A stretch of 48,511 nt of DNA from Klebsiella spallanzanii (GCF_902158555.1 NZ_CABGGS010000011.1:1-48511), one strand, 5' to 3'; counted from the first letter of the stretch, positions 24,498 through 34,851 are shown. A program made the numbers and translations. Notes: generated by a model not told the origin, from the sequence alone.

Positions 24498-25997
24498 TTA
24501 TGCCCGTATATTCTTACGAAATGCCCAAAGCCCACGAATGACCGGAGTGAGCAACGTTATCGTCGCGAGAGTAAGTAATGCCAGCGTTATTGGACGCGTG
24601 TAGAGAAAGTCCCAGCTTCCGGCAGACAGAGACAACGCGCGGCGAAGATTGCTTTCTGCCATCGGTCCCATGATCAGCGCCAGAACCACAGGCGAAGCCG
24701 GATAGCCCCCTCTTTGCATAAAGTAGCCCACTACGCCAGCGATCAGCATAATCCCGACATCGAACAGGCTGTTATTCAGCGCATAGGTACCGACTACGCA
24801 AAGCGCAAGGATCAGCGGCGTCAGGATATTGGTCGGGATTTTGACCACGTTGCTCACGACTTTCAGGGACAAAAGCCCCAGAATCAGCAGAATGAAATAA
24901 CAGAAGATCATCCCCATAAACAGCGTGTACACCATGTCGCCGTGCTCGGTGAACATCAGCGGCCCCGGCTGCATCCCCTGTAGCGTCAGCGCGCCCAACA
25001 TAATAGCGGTGACCGCATCGCCGGGAATGCCGAGCGTCAGCATTGGCAACAGCGCGCCGCCGGTACAGCCATTCGCGCCTGCTTCGCAGGAGGACACCGC
25101 CGTAATTTCTCCTTTGCCAAAGTTTTCCGGCGTTTTGCTAAAACGTTTGGTCTCGTTGTAGGCAACAAAGGCCGCGATATCCGAACCTGCACCGGGGACC
25201 ATGCCAATAAATATACCGAGCCCTGCAGAGTGGAGAATCGTCACCAGCAGACGCCGCATAACCTTCCACGGAAGCAGAAGGCTGCCGATAACCACTTTTG
25301 CGCCATGGCGAACCGTATCGTCCCTTTCCAGCGTCTTAAACGCTTCGGAGGCGGCGAACAAGCCAATCATCACCGGGATAAAGGGCACATTCATCAGTTC
25401 GACAAAACCGCCGGTAAAGCGAGGGAAACCGCCCATAGGATCGAGGCCGATGGTCGCAATAAGCAAACCGCCGATGCCGGAGATTAGCCCTTTAATTAGC
25501 GACTTACCGGATATGCTGGCGATAATGCTTAAACCAAATATGGCAAGGGCAAAGGACTCGGAAGCGCTGAATTTTAATGCCCATCCGGCGAGGATCGGGG
25601 CCAAAAATATCAGCACGATAATGCTCAACAGACCGCCTCCGAAGGAAGAGAACGTCGCTGCGCTCAGAGCCATCCCGGCTTTCCCTTGTCGGGTGAGTTC
25701 GTAGCCGTCGATTGCCGTTGCCGCCGCCGCCGGGGTTCCGGGGATTTTTAACAATATCGCAGTAATTGACCCACCGTAGACGCCGCCGAAAAAGACCCCG
25801 CAAATCATTAATAAACCTGATACGGGGTCCATTCCGTAAGTGAAGGGGAGCAATATCGCGACACCCATGGTGGCGGTCAGGCCCGGTAATGCGCCAATCA
25901 TAATGCCCAGCATCACGCCGAATGAGGCTAACACCAGCGCCATAGGGTTGGAGAGTAAATGCGTTAAGCCTTGAAACAACAGTTCGCTACTAAACAT
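24498..25997 (-). CDS. tctA: Tripartite tricarboxylate transporter large membrane subunit
   Basis: TctA is the large, roughly 11-12-span membrane channel subunit of TTT-family secondary carriers. The 499 residues have the family's signature glycine-rich segments: GIMIGALPGLTATMGVAILLPFTYG near residue 30 (first GALPGLT block), VFFGGVYGGSITAILLKIPG, and in the second half GIFIGMVPGAGSDIAAFVAYN with ALGI-type LGIPGDAVTAIMLGALTLQG. It lies 12 bases after tctB and ends at a strong leftward terminator. TTT systems move many carboxylates beyond citrate, so the name describes the family only. The co-operon with dgoK and dgoA suggests a sugar-acid substrate. Confidence 0.9.
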   Translation of the reverse strand: MFSSELLFQGLTHLLSNPMALVLASFGVMLGIMIGALPGLTATMGVAILLPFTYGMDPVSGLLMICGVFFGGVYGGSITAILLKIPGTPAAAATAIDGYELTRQGKAGMALSAATFSSFGGGLLSIIVLIFLAPILAGWALKFSASESFALAIFGLSIIASISGKSLIKGLISGIGGLLIATIGLDPMGGFPRFTGGFVELMNVPFIPVMIGLFAASEAFKTLERDDTVRHGAKVVIGSLLLPWKVMRRLLVTILHSAGLGIFIGMVPGAGSDIAAFVAYNETKRFSKTPENFGKGEITAVSSCEAGANGCTGGALLPMLTLGIPGDAVTAIMLGALTLQGMQPGPLMFTEHGDMVYTLFMGMIFCYFILLILGLLSLKVVSNVVKIPTNILTPLILALCVVGTYALNNSLFDVGIMLIAGVVGYFMQRGGYPASPVVLALIMGPMAESNLRRALSLSAGSWDFLYTRPITLALLTLATITLLTPVIRGLWAFRKNIRA

Positions 25998-26009
25998 ATC
26001 AGGCCCCGA

Positions 26010-26510
26010 CTATTCAAATAAAGAACCCGCTGGCAGCGGTACCTGCAGCGCCATTGAAAACAGTAACCACAGAATCAACGTGATAGCGATGGCGAGCAGC
26101 AGCGTCAGCCATAGTCGTTTCCGCTGCATAATTATCATCAGCGCCGTTAAGAAAAGCGGCGTTGCGATGAGATACCCCACAAAGCTTAATAGCACGATAT
26201 ATCCTGCGACTATCCCGACCCCAGCAGCGACGCGGCCATAGTGGGATGGTTCGTGGCGAACGGCAGTTTCGCGATTCGTCAGCCAGTCGCTGGCAACCAG
26301 CAGGATGGCCAACACAATCAGTACCGCTGCGTAAAATCGGGGAAATGCGCCCGCGCCAATATCCGTCTCGATCGCCGTAGCCGGGAAATTGTGCGCAGTC
26401 ATGATGACCGCGCACGCAATCACGCACAGTAGAACCCCCACGCCCATCACGACCGGGGAGACACGGCGATGCGGTACGGTTAAAGCGGATGATTCAGCTT
26501 TCATCGACAT
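26010..26510 (-). CDS. tctB: Tripartite tricarboxylate transporter small membrane subunit
   Basis: The 166-residue protein has four hydrophobic spans, as TctB does: about residues 20-42 (VVMGVGVLLCVIACAVIMT), 62-82 (ISPILR-like loop then VLIVLAILLVASDW), 100-130 and 138-160 (LWLTLLLAIAITLILWLLFS). A typical segment for the family, IGAGAFPRFYAAVLIVLA, is present. It is poorly conserved in general, and its place between tctC and tctA (15 and 12 bases) is the best support. It is needed with TctA for transport. Confidence 0.85.
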   Translation of the reverse strand: MSMKAESSALTVPHRRVSPVVMGVGVLLCVIACAVIMTAHNFPATAIETDIGAGAFPRFYAAVLIVLAILLVASDWLTNRETAVRHEPSHYGRVAAGVGIVAGYIVLLSFVGYLIATPLFLTALMIIMQRKRLWLTLLLAIAITLILWLLFSMALQVPLPAGSLFE

Positions 26511-26525
26511 AACCGTACCTGCCTA

Positions 26526-27500
26526 TTATTTTTTCAGACCGAGTTTAGTCAGCAGTTCAGCAAAGTAAGCCTGCTGTTCATTAATCTGCTGCTGGAAGGC
26601 GGCGCTATCGAGCCAGGCGTAGTTCAGGTTGAGCTTATTCAGCGCATCCTGGAACGCGGGTTCTTCAGCCGTGGCTTTGGCGGCGACGGACAACGTATCC
26701 ACGATATCCTGTGGGGTCTTTTGCGCTACGATCAGGCCACGCCAGGTGCCGATAGAGAGATCGATACCCTTCTCTTTAAGCGTGGGGACGTCAGGCATAC
26801 TCTTCATGCGCTCGTCCGCCATGATCGCCAGCGTTTTCAGCTTGCCGCCCTTGACGTGGTTAATGACTTCGCCCGGACTAACAGCAACGGCTTCAATATG
26901 GTTACCAAGCAGGCCGGTAACCGCAGGCGCCGCGCCATCGTAAGGAACGTGGGTAAACTTAACGCCGGTTTTATCTTCCAGAGCCGCAGCGGCCAGATGC
27001 CAGATAGCGCCGGTGCCGGAGTTGCCGATACGCACTTTACCGGGGTTTTCTTTCGCCCACTGAAGGAATTCATCGATGGTATTCCATGGGGCATCGGCGC
27101 TAACGGTGATCGCCGCCGGATCGGCATTCAGACGGGCGATTGGCTTAAAGCTGTCGGTCTTGAAACTGACCATCCCGAGGCTGGGCAGAGTGGTCAACTC
27201 GACGGTGCCAAGCCCGATTTTATAGCCGTTAGGCCGGGCGGTGGCGATTTCGGTAAAGCCGATAGCGCCGCTGCCGCCAGGTTTGTTAATCACGCCGATG
27301 CTAACGGGTAAATGCGATTTTGCCGCGTCGGCGAAGGCGCGAGCCACCAGATCGGTGCCGCCGCCAGCGGAATAAGGAACAACCAAATCGATCTGTTTAG
27401 TTGGGTATTGAGCCGCTTGTGCAGGTAGCGCGCTTAACAGCGTTCCGGCAACAAGCGCTGCGGAGAGGCATTGTAACGGTCTGGTAAGATGTCTAATCAT
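26526..27500 (-). CDS. tctC: Tripartite tricarboxylate transporter periplasmic binding protein
   Basis: This 324-residue TctC/Bug-family protein begins with a signal peptide of about 29 residues (basic start, LSAALVAGTLLSALPAQA, cut after AQA). The mature part starts AQYPTKQIDLVVPYSAGGGTD, the standard Bug-family beta-alpha motif that binds a carboxylate. KPGGSGAIGFTEIATARPNGY, KFTHVPYDGAAPAVTGLLG and VSPGEVINHVKGGKLKTLA follow. It captures the substrate in the periplasm and hands it to TctAB. An ERIC repeat separates it from dgoA upstream, so it may have its own transcription signal. Confidence 0.92.
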   Translation of the reverse strand: MIRHLTRPLQCLSAALVAGTLLSALPAQAAQYPTKQIDLVVPYSAGGGTDLVARAFADAAKSHLPVSIGVINKPGGSGAIGFTEIATARPNGYKIGLGTVELTTLPSLGMVSFKTDSFKPIARLNADPAAITVSADAPWNTIDEFLQWAKENPGKVRIGNSGTGAIWHLAAAALEDKTGVKFTHVPYDGAAPAVTGLLGNHIEAVAVSPGEVINHVKGGKLKTLAIMADERMKSMPDVPTLKEKGIDLSIGTWRGLIVAQKTPQDIVDTLSVAAKATAEEPAFQDALNKLNLNYAWLDSAAFQQQINEQQAYFAELLTKLGLKK

Positions 27501-27520
27501 ATTAATCCCTTATTATTGTT

Positions 27521-27647
<127 letters not shown>

Positions 27648-27662
27648 GAAATATCGGCACGC

Positions 27663-28289
27663 TTAACGTGCGAATGGTTGCCAGGCCGAGATAAACCCCC
27701 TGGCGGCCTGACGAACATCGTTGGCGCTGTCGCCGGGTTTATAGAGTGCTCCGCCCAGCCCAAATCCATCCGCGCCTGCGCTCACGTAATCCGGCATTTT
27801 TTCCGGCGTGATACCACCAACCGGGAGAAGCGGTATTCGGGATGGAACGACGGCTCTCCAGGCTTTGATGACGGCTGGCGTTATTTGCTCCGCCGGAAAA
27901 ACCTTGATGGCATCCGCGCCGTGCTCAATGGCGGCAAAAGCTTCCGTCAAGGTCGCAGCCCCGGGAGCGCAGAGCAGCTCTGCGTTTTTAGCGGCGGCAA
28001 TAACCGCACAGTCGCTATGGGGCATGACGATCAGCTCTCCTCCGGCTTGTTTAATCTGTTTGACCTGCTGTGGGGTCATAACCGTTCCCGCCCCGATCGT
28101 GCAATCCGTAGGGAGCGCCTGACGCAGCAGCCGGATGCTGTCGTAAGGCGTCGGGGAGTTGAGCGGAACTTCAATAAGTCGAAAACCCTCCTCATATAAT
28201 GCAAGGCCAATTTCTTGCACCTCCTTTGTTTGTATGCCGCGCAAAATGGCGACAAGCCCATACTTTTTGATGCAACCCGTTAAATCCAT
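27663..28289 (-). CDS. dgoA: 2-dehydro-3-deoxy-6-phosphogalactonate aldolase
   Basis: The 208-residue class I aldolase belongs to the KDPG/KDPGal family. It splits the phosphorylated keto-deoxy acid into pyruvate and glyceraldehyde-3-phosphate. Seen are LVAILRGIQTKEVQEIGLAL, LIEVPLNSPTPYDSIR (general-base glutamate), GAGTVMTPQQVKQIK, LCAPGAATLTEAFAAIEHG, AIKVFPAEQ with the Schiff-base lysine, and PVGGITPEKMPDYV. The IEVPLNSP form is like DgoA of E. coli (VEIPLNSP) and unlike Eda, supporting the galacto series. It follows dgoK by 13 bases. A KDPG specificity cannot be fully excluded. Confidence 0.88.
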   Translation of the reverse strand: MDLTGCIKKYGLVAILRGIQTKEVQEIGLALYEEGFRLIEVPLNSPTPYDSIRLLRQALPTDCTIGAGTVMTPQQVKQIKQAGGELIVMPHSDCAVIAAAKNAELLCAPGAATLTEAFAAIEHGADAIKVFPAEQITPAVIKAWRAVVPSRIPLLPVGGITPEKMPDYVSAGADGFGLGGALYKPGDSANDVRQAARGFISAWQPFAR

Positions 28290-28302
28290 TTTTATTTCTC
28301 CG

Positions 28303-29277
28303 TTATGCGCCGCTGATAAGCCCGGCGCGTAAAGCGATTTGCCATAGACCAGCGGTGGTGGCCTGGGCGATAAATTTCAGCGGGCGATCGGCAATTGCCT
28401 GGCGGAACGCTCGCTGGTAGCGTTCACACAGGACGGCGTTGCCCGTTAGCATGATCGGCGTACATTGACGGCGCTCTTCGCATGCCAGTAGCGTTTGGCG
28501 AACGCCGATCAGTTCATGGCCAATGACTAATCCTGAAAGATAATCGGCCTGCTGCTGGCCCGAAATTTGCCCCGACAGGAGCTTCGTCCGCGTTGAAAAT
28601 AGCGTGCAAAGCAGTCCGGCTTTCGCCTGACGAAGCGCAGTTGCAACGCCGTCATCAAAAGCCTGCCAGTCGGTTTCCGGCGCTGCCTGCATGGTGGTGC
28701 CGAGAATCGTGTGGTGACGTAGGGCGTCAAACACCTCGCCGGTCATAAAGGTATGAAAACCTGATACGCTGTTTTTTTGCGTTAGCGCCCATTTGGAATG
28801 GGTCCCCGGCATCCCAATGATAATTTCGTCGGCGCTGTTACTTTCATTGCATAAGATGCCGAAAATCTGCGTCTCTTCGCCGCGCATCACTTCCGGGTCG
28901 CTGCCGTAGACGGCCAGTCCGGGAATGATCGAGAGGCTCACAGAGTCGGTAATATTCAGCCGACAGAGTTGGCTGGCAAGGCCTGCCAGGCTGGTTGGGC
29001 AAGGCAGGTAGGTGGCCTCTTTCCAGCCCTGAGCGCTGCCAACCATGCCGCAGGCGATAACATTCGGGTTAGCGCCTGCCTGCAGCCAGTCGCCGCAGGC
29101 AGTGAAAAATGCTTCGCGGAACGCTGCCGTGTGCCCCTCTTTATGTTCAGGAAGCTTCATGATTCCGTAAGGAAGTTCCCGGCACTCAAGCGGTTGGGCA
29201 TTGTTATCGAAACGATATGCGCGTAGCGATGTCGTTCCCCAGTCCAGGGCTAATAAACGGCTTTGGGTGTCCATCAT
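28303..29277 (-). CDS. dgoK: 2-dehydro-3-deoxygalactonokinase
   Basis: DgoK phosphorylates 2-dehydro-3-deoxygalactonate with ATP to give the substrate of DgoA. The 324-residue protein starts with the DgoK version of the sugar-kinase phosphate motif, LLALDWGTTSLRAYRFD. It then has ACGMVGSAQGWKEA, YLPCPTSLAGLASQL, the second nucleotide loop IIGMPGTHSKWALTQ, FMTGEVFDALRHHTILG, and GLVIGHELIGVRQ. All are family features and the length is usual. Two adjacent ATG codons exist at the start. It is the first structural gene after the IclR regulator, 47 bases away. Confidence 0.92.
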   Translation of the reverse strand: MMDTQSRLLALDWGTTSLRAYRFDNNAQPLECRELPYGIMKLPEHKEGHTAAFREAFFTACGDWLQAGANPNVIACGMVGSAQGWKEATYLPCPTSLAGLASQLCRLNITDSVSLSIIPGLAVYGSDPEVMRGEETQIFGILCNESNSADEIIIGMPGTHSKWALTQKNSVSGFHTFMTGEVFDALRHHTILGTTMQAAPETDWQAFDDGVATALRQAKAGLLCTLFSTRTKLLSGQISGQQQADYLSGLVIGHELIGVRQTLLACEERRQCTPIMLTGNAVLCERYQRAFRQAIADRPLKFIAQATTAGLWQIALRAGLISGA

Positions 29278-29324
29278 TTATGTCCTTACCTCCTTGGTCA
29301 TTTGCCGCAGTGAGACGTACAGAA

Positions 29325-30074
29325 TTACCCGGCCCAGCCCAGCTCTGCTGAAATAGCCCGAGCATGGGATTGCACAAGCGGGATGAGATCGTCCATTCGC
29401 TCTCGTGACATATAGGTTGCCGTACTGGCGACGGATATCGCGGCGATAAGCTGATTACGGGCGTCATAAACCGGGGCCGCCACGCAGCGGATTGTGGGTT
29501 CGTTTTCTTCCAGATCGAACGCATAACCGCGTTGTATATAGCGCTGCATATTGGCCTGGAAGCGCTCCAGGTCTTGTGCTTGACCCTGGCGCAAAAAGAG
29601 TTCGCGCATTGCATCCGGATCGTCGTTAAGAAGCAGTGCTTTACCTATTCCGGTTAACGCCAGAGGCATCCGGTGCCCGGGACGGGAGCGCATTTCGAGG
29701 CCGCGCTGGCTGTTGATCTTTTCCAGATACAGCACTTCGTCTTTCTCGCGGACGCCCAGATGAACCGTGTCTTTAGTCGCATCTGCGAGTTTTTGTAGCC
29801 ATGGCCGCGCCAGAGCCGGTAATGAAGTTGCATCCAGCGCGCGAGCGCCCAGTTCAATCAGCCGTGGTCCGAGGTCATAGCCGGTATTCGTGGCATAACG
29901 CAGGTAGCGTTGCTCCACCAGAGCCGAAGCCAGACGATGCGCTGTGCTTCTTGGCATAGAGGTAAACTCACTAATCGATTTTAAGTCTCTATAGCCCGCA
30001 GCCACGGCATCAATAACCGCTAATCCGCGCAGTAACGTTTGGGCGCCTGCGGTATGTTGCATTTCCTTTTCCAT
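29325..30074 (-). CDS. IclR family transcriptional regulator
   Basis: The 249-residue protein has an N-terminal winged helix (about 10-70: TLLRGLAVIDAVAAGYRDL, SISEFTSMPRSTAHRLASAL, YDLGPRLIELG) and an IclR effector domain (about 80-245: TVHLGVREKDEVLYLEKINS, RSRPGHRMPLALTGIGKALL, RGYAFDLEENEPTIRCVAAP, ISVASTATYMSRER). It heads the leftward dgoK-dgoA-tctCBA block and is divergent from rmuC, so it is the likely regulator of the block. It could start at the first ATG or at a second one four codons in. The E. coli dgo regulator DgoR is of the GntR family, so this block is controlled differently. Confidence 0.87.
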   Translation of the reverse strand: MEKEMQHTAGAQTLLRGLAVIDAVAAGYRDLKSISEFTSMPRSTAHRLASALVEQRYLRYATNTGYDLGPRLIELGARALDATSLPALARPWLQKLADATKDTVHLGVREKDEVLYLEKINSQRGLEMRSRPGHRMPLALTGIGKALLLNDDPDAMRELFLRQGQAQDLERFQANMQRYIQRGYAFDLEENEPTIRCVAAPVYDARNQLIAAISVASTATYMSRERMDDLIPLVQSHARAISAELGWAG

Positions 30075-30145
30075 CGATTCGACCTCTCTGAATATGTCGT
30101 GATTCTGTCTGATGCTTTTTTGGATAACGGTGATTTACTGCACAA

Positions 30146-30183
30146 ATTCCCTATTTATAAGATTGCATCCCTATATATGGGAT
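30146..30183. promoter_or_regulatory. Candidate IclR operator pair upstream of the IclR gene
   Basis: ATTCCCTATTTATA (30146-30159) and ATCCCTATATATGGGAT (30167-30183) are repeats starting 21 bases apart, two helical turns. The second is nearly palindromic (TCCCTATATATGGGA). They lie 72-109 bases before the IclR start and about 105 bases before rmuC. IclR-type binding is inferred from position. Confidence 0.4.
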
Positions 30184-30288
30184 TTTGTTGAATGTTTGCG
30201 TGGCGCCTCGCAGGAAAACCCTTTTAAACTGGACGTTTGTACAGCAAAATTCTATTTTGTGACGTAAGTGGTTGCTGTTGGGGGCGTT

Positions 30289-31737
30289 GTGGATATCTCG
30301 ATTATTATTAGTGCCGTTGTGGCGCTGGCCGTAGGGCTTATCGTGGGCTGGCTGGCGACCAAAGTTCAAGCCGACCAAATCCGTGCCGATCTCATTGAAG
30401 AGCGGCGCGAGCTGGATATTGAGCTGAGCGCGGCGCGGCAACAGCTGGTGCAGGAGTCCCATTGGCGAGAAGAGTGCGAGCTGCTCAATAACGAGCTGCG
30501 TAGCCTGCGCGATATCAACACCTCGCTGGAGGCCGATCTCCGTGAAGTGACAACCCGCCTTGAATCCACGCAGCTGCATGCCGAAGATAAAATTCGTCAG
30601 ATGGTCAACAGCGAGCAGCGCCTTAGCGAGCAGTTTGAAAACCTGGCAAACCGAATATTTGAACACAGTAACCGACGGGTGGATGAACAAAACCGTCAGA
30701 GCCTGCACGGCTTGCTCATGCCGCTACGCGAACAGCTGGATGGTTTTCGCCGTCAGGTACAGGATAGCTTTGGCCAGGAGGCGCGGGAGCGCCATACCCT
30801 GGCTCACGAAATTCGCAATCTTCAGCAGTTGAATGCGCAAATGGCGCAGGAAGCGTTAAATCTGACCCGCGCGCTGAAAGGCGATAACAAAACTCAGGGC
30901 AACTGGGGCGAGGTGGTGTTGACCCGCGTACTGGAAGCCTCCGGGCTGCGGGAGGGGCACGAATATCAAACTCAGGTGAGCATCGAAACGGACAACCGTT
31001 CGCGGATGCAGCCGGATGTAATTGTCCGCCTGCCGCAGGGGAAAGACGTGGTCATTGATGCCAAGATGACCCTGGTGGCCTATGAACGCTACTTCAATGC
31101 TGATGATGATTACACCCGCGAGTCGGCGCTGCAGGAGCATATTGCTTCCGTACGCAACCATATGCGCCTGCTGGGGCGCAAAGACTACCAGCAGTTGCCG
31201 GGGCTGCGCTCCCTCGACTACGTTCTGATGTTTATCCCGGTGGAACCGGCCTTCCTGCTGGCTATCGATCGCCAGCCGGAACTGATTAGCGAAGCCCTGA
31301 AGAACAACATTATGCTGGTTAGTCCGACCACACTGCTGGTGGCGCTGCGGACCATTGCGAATCTTTGGCGCTATGAACACCAGAGCCGTAACGCGCAGAA
31401 AATTGCCGAAAGAGCGGGGCGTCTGTATGACAAAATGCGCCTGTTTGTCGACGACATGTCCGCTATCGGCCAGAGTCTGGATAAAGCCCAGGATAACTAC
31501 CGACAAGCGATGAAAAAACTCGCTTCCGGGCGCGGTAACCTGCTGGTTCAGGCAGAATCATTCCGCGGCCTGGGCGTGGAAGTTAAACGTGGGATTAATC
31601 CTGACTTAGTTGAACAGGCAACGGCCCAGGATGATGAATACCGCCTTACAGATGATGGTAACCCAGCAGGAGATAACGATTTTTCGTCCGATCCTACTAT
31701 TGCCGCAATGTATGAGGACCGCGCTCAGCCGCGTTGA
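30289..31737 (+). CDS. rmuC: DNA recombination-related protein RmuC
   Basis: RmuC limits inversion at short inverted repeats in E. coli and has a nuclease-related fold. The product has an N-terminal membrane anchor (about residues 1-24, [17 protein letters not shown]), a long coiled coil (about 30-150, rich in E, R, Q and L), and a C-terminal RmuC domain ([60 protein letters not shown]). I chose the GTG at 30289 (then GATATCTCG), since it aligns with the E. coli start MDFSIMV. A GTG seven codons earlier is also open. The tail is less conserved, as in relatives. It begins the conserved core after the accessory block. Confidence 0.92.
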   Translation: MDISIIISAVVALAVGLIVGWLATKVQADQIRADLIEERRELDIELSAARQQLVQESHWREECELLNNELRSLRDINTSLEADLREVTTRLESTQLHAEDKIRQMVNSEQRLSEQFENLANRIFEHSNRRVDEQNRQSLHGLLMPLREQLDGFRRQVQDSFGQEARERHTLAHEIRNLQQLNAQMAQEALNLTRALKGDNKTQGNWGEVVLTRVLEASGLREGHEYQTQVSIETDNRSRMQPDVIVRLPQGKDVVIDAKMTLVAYERYFNADDDYTRESALQEHIASVRNHMRLLGRKDYQQLPGLRSLDYVLMFIPVEPAFLLAIDRQPELISEALKNNIMLVSPTTLLVALRTIANLWRYEHQSRNAQKIAERAGRLYDKMRLFVDDMSAIGQSLDKAQDNYRQAMKKLASGRGNLLVQAESFRGLGVEVKRGINPDLVEQATAQDDEYRLTDDGNPAGDNDFSSDPTIAAMYEDRAQPR

Positions 31738-31807
31738 AGCGTATGGGAAGTGCGCTAAACCTGTTACACTCGACGAACATTTTCTTGATAAGCAAGCAGG
31801 CATTGAG

Positions 31808-32563
31808 ATGGTTGAGGATTCACAAGAAACGACGCATTTTGGCTTTCAGACTGTCGCCAAAGAGCAGAAGGCTGACATGGTGGCGCATGTATTTCATTCT
31901 GTTGCCGCAAAATATGACGTCATGAACGACCTGATGTCGTTTGGTATTCATCGTTTGTGGAAGCGTTTCACCATCGACTGCAGCGGCGTGCGCCGTGGGC
32001 AAACCGTATTGGATCTGGCTGGTGGTACTGGCGATTTGACGGCGAAATTCTCCCGTCTGGTCGGTGAAACCGGTCGCGTAATGCTGGCTGATATCAACGA
32101 CTCTATGCTGAAAATGGGTCGTGAGAAGCTGCGCAACATCGGCATTGTTGGTAACGTCGAATACGTCCAGGCTAATGCCGAAGCGCTGCCATTTGCTGAC
32201 AATACCTTTGATTGCATTACCATTTCTTTCGGCCTGCGTAACGTGACTGACAAAGAAAAAGCGCTGCGCTCTATGTATCGCGTGCTGAAGCCGGGTGGTC
32301 GTCTGCTGGTGCTGGAATTCTCAAAACCGATTATTGAGCCGCTCAGCAAGGCTTATGACGCTTACTCTTTCCATATCCTGCCTCGGGTGGGCGAATTGGT
32401 TGCTAAAGACGCCGAAAGCTACCGCTATCTTGCTGAATCTATCCGAATGCACCCCGATCAGGACACCCTGAAAGGCATGATGCAGGACGCAGGCTTTGAG
32501 AGCGTCAACTACTACAACCTGACGGCAGGTATCGTTGCGCTACACCGTGGATATAAGTTCTGA
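31808..32563 (+). CDS. ubiE: Ubiquinone/menaquinone C-methyltransferase
   Basis: UbiE methylates the ring carbon of the ubiquinone and menaquinone precursors with S-adenosylmethionine. The 251 residues match E. coli Ubi[21 protein letters not shown], then motif [59 protein letters not shown] and [13 protein letters not shown] at the end. I used the ATG at 31808 ([10 protein letters not shown]), which matches the E. coli start. The frame is open further upstream into the end of rmuC but that part has no resemblance to the family. It is followed by ubiJ after 13 bases. Confidence 0.97.
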   Translation: MVEDSQETTHFGFQTVAKEQKADMVAHVFHSVAAKYDVMNDLMSFGIHRLWKRFTIDCSGVRRGQTVLDLAGGTGDLTAKFSRLVGETGRVMLADINDSMLKMGREKLRNIGIVGNVEYVQANAEALPFADNTFDCITISFGLRNVTDKEKALRSMYRVLKPGGRLLVLEFSKPIIEPLSKAYDAYSFHILPRVGELVAKDAESYRYLAESIRMHPDQDTLKGMMQDAGFESVNYYNLTAGIVALHRGYKF

Positions 32564-32576
32564 CAGGAGGGACGCT

Positions 32577-33182
32577 ATGCCTTTCAAACCACTGGTTACC
32601 GCCGGTCTGGAGACGGTTCTTAATACCGTTCTCTGGCGCGATCGGGCGCTGAAACCCGCTCGCCAGCGTCTGCTGGGAAAAGTGCTGCGCGTTGAGCTGC
32701 AAGAGTTTTCCGATCCCGTGGTACTGGTTTTTAGCGAACGCCAGGTCGATGTGCTGGGAGCGTGGGAAGGCGAAGCCGATTGTACCGTGATTACCCGCCT
32801 TAGCGTGCTCCCGCAGTTACGCAACCGCCAGCAGCTTACGGCGCTGATTCGCAGCGGCGATCTTGAAGTACAGGGCGACCTGCAGGTGGTGCAAAATACC
32901 GTCACGCTGTGCGATCTGGCTGAGTTTGACCCGGCTGAACTGCTGGCTCCGTATACGGGGGATGTGGTTGCAGAGGGCTTCAGTAAAGTCTTGCGCGGCG
33001 GCGCTCGCTTTCTTCTGCACGGTGCTCAACGTCAGCAACACTATGTCGCGGAAGCCATTACCGAAGAGTGGCGGCTGGCCCCGGGTCCGTTGGAATTAGC
33101 CTGGTTTGCTGAGGAAACCGCTGCGGTGGAACGAGCCCTGACCGCGCTGGAAAAACGGCTGGAAACGCTGGAGGGCAAATGA
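32577..33182 (+). CDS. ubiJ: Ubiquinone biosynthesis accessory factor UbiJ
   Basis: UbiJ (old name YigP) binds ubiquinone intermediates through its N-terminal SCP2-like lipid-binding domain and organises the Ubi enzyme complex for aerobic synthesis. The 201-residue protein starts [16 protein letters not shown] at an ATG preceded by [28 protein letters not shown] and [16 protein letters not shown] are typical. The C-terminal region ([15 protein letters not shown]) is likely helical. The stop overlaps the ubiB start by four bases. In E. coli and Salmonella a small RNA, EsrE, has been reported from the 3' part of this gene; I cannot confirm it from sequence alone. Confidence 0.95.
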   Translation: MPFKPLVTAGLETVLNTVLWRDRALKPARQRLLGKVLRVELQEFSDPVVLVFSERQVDVLGAWEGEADCTVITRLSVLPQLRNRQQLTALIRSGDLEVQGDLQVVQNTVTLCDLAEFDPAELLAPYTGDVVAEGFSKVLRGGARFLLHGAQRQQHYVAEAITEEWRLAPGPLELAWFAEETAAVERALTALEKRLETLEGK

Positions 33183-34819
33183 CGCCAGGAGAATTACGGC
33201 GCCTGTATTTCATCATCCACACCTTTTTGAGCTACGGGCTTGATGAGCTCATCCCCAAAATGCGCATTACGCTGCCGCTACGAATCTGGCGACGGATGCT
33301 GTTCTGGATGCCTAATCGCCACAAAGATAAAGCTCTTGGCGAGCGCCTGCGTCTTGCATTACAGGAGCTGGGGCCTGTCTGGATCAAGTTTGGCCAGATG
33401 CTTTCCACCCGTCGCGACCTGTTCCCGCCGCAAATAGCCGATCAGCTGGCCATGTTGCAGGACCGCGTTGCCCCGTTTGACGGTCTGCAGGCCAAAAAGC
33501 AAATTGAGCAAGCGATGGGCGGTCTGCCGGTAGAGGCCTGGTTTGATGATTTCTCTATCGAACCGCTTGCTTCTGCCTCTATTGCTCAGGTACATACCGC
33601 GCGTCTGAAAGAGAACGGCAAAGAGGTGGTGATTAAGGTGATCCGCCCGGATATCGTGCCGGTCATCAAGGCGGATATGAAGCTTATCTACCGCCTGGCG
33701 CGCTGGGTGCCGCGCTTGTTGCCGGACGGTCGTCGCCTCCGCCCGCAGGAAGTGGTGCGCGAATACGAAAAAACGTTGCTGGATGAACTCAATCTGCTGC
33801 GTGAATCGGCTAACGCTATTCAACTGCGCCGCAACTTCGAAGACAGCCCGATGCTTTATGTCCCGGAGGTCTATTCGGATTATTGCAGCGAAGGCATGAT
33901 GGTGATGGAGCGGATTTATGGGATACCGGTTTCCGATGTCGCCGCTCTGGAAGCGCAGGGAACCAACATGAAGTTGCTGGCCGAGCGCGGTGTACAGGTT
34001 TTCTTTACTCAGGTTTTCCGCGACAGCTTCTTCCATGCTGACATGCATCCGGGCAATATTTTTGTCAGCCGTAACCATCCGGAGGACCCGCAGTACATTG
34101 GCATTGACTGCGGTATTGTCGGCTCGCTGAACAAAGAAGATAAGCGTTATCTGGCGGAAAACTTCATTGCCTTCTTCAACCGCGATTACCGCAAAGTTGC
34201 GGAGCTGCACGTTGATTCCGGTTGGGTTCCCCCGGATACCAACGTTGAAGAGTTTGAGTTCGCCATCCGCACCGTCTGCGAGCCTATCTTTGAAAAGCCG
34301 CTGGCGGAAATCTCGTTTGGTCATGTCTTGCTGAATCTGTTTAATACCGCGCGACGCTTCAATATGGAAGTCCAGCCGCAGCTGGTTCTGCTGCAGAAAA
34401 CATTACTTTACGTAGAAGGTGTAGGCCGCCAGCTCTATCCTCAGTTAGACTTGTGGAAAACGGCGAAACCGTTTCTTGAGTCGTGGATTAAAGATCAGGT
34501 GGGCATTCCGGCGCTGGTTCGGGCGTTTAAAGAAAAAGCGCCGTTCTGGATCGAGAGAATGCCGGAAATACCTGAGCTGGTGTACCAGAGCCTGCAGCAA
34601 AGCAAGCAGTTGCAGAATAGTGTTGATACCATTGTGCGCGACATCCAGGTGCGGCACGTGCGCCAGGGTCAGTCCCGCTATCTTTTTGGTATAGGCGCGG
34701 TTTTATTACTGAGTGGTACGCTGTTATTCATCCACCGCCCTGAGTGGGGCATGATGCCAGGCTGGCTGATGGCCGCTGGCGTTGTAACCTGGCTTATCGG
34801 CTGGCGAAAGACGAACTGA
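33179..34819 (+). CDS. ubiB: Ubiquinone biosynthesis atypical kinase/ATPase UbiB
   Basis: UbiB is a membrane-bound atypical protein-kinase-like ATPase needed for ubiquinone synthesis. The 546 residues show the KxGQ-type motif [20 protein letters not shown], the alanine-rich loop [39 protein letters not shown], the catalytic [14 protein letters not shown] and metal-binding [12 protein letters not shown]. Two transmembrane helices close the protein ([18 protein letters not shown] and [14 protein letters not shown]). Its ATG overlaps the stop of ubiJ (ATGA). An ERIC element follows before tatA. Confidence 0.97.
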   Translation: MTPGELRRLYFIIHTFLSYGLDELIPKMRITLPLRIWRRMLFWMPNRHKDKALGERLRLALQELGPVWIKFGQMLSTRRDLFPPQIADQLAMLQDRVAPFDGLQAKKQIEQAMGGLPVEAWFDDFSIEPLASASIAQVHTARLKENGKEVVIKVIRPDIVPVIKADMKLIYRLARWVPRLLPDGRRLRPQEVVREYEKTLLDELNLLRESANAIQLRRNFEDSPMLYVPEVYSDYCSEGMMVMERIYGIPVSDVAALEAQGTNMKLLAERGVQVFFTQVFRDSFFHADMHPGNIFVSRNHPEDPQYIGIDCGIVGSLNKEDKRYLAENFIAFFNRDYRKVAELHVDSGWVPPDTNVEEFEFAIRTVCEPIFEKPLAEISFGHVLLNLFNTARRFNMEVQPQLVLLQKTLLYVEGVGRQLYPQLDLWKTAKPFLESWIKDQVGIPALVRAFKEKAPFWIERMPEIPELVYQSLQQSKQLQNSVDTIVRDIQVRHVRQGQSRYLFGIGAVLLLSGTLLFIHRPEWGMMPGWLMAAGVVTWLIGWRKTN

Positions 34820-34851
34820 CGGCCGTCGCCTTTATCACTGCGCATAACGTG

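Noticed and set aside
30151..30708. 185-codon leftward frame overlapping the start of rmuC
   Set aside because: It overlaps rmuC coding sequence and the putative IclR operators, and no family could be recognised.
31610..31807. 66-codon upstream extension of ubiE
   Set aside because: The extension overlaps the rmuC end in another frame and does not resemble UbiE; the ATG at 31808 matches the E. coli start.
33359..34324. 321-codon open frame opposite ubiB
   Set aside because: Antisense to the highly conserved ubiB with no ribosome binding site or recognisable domain.
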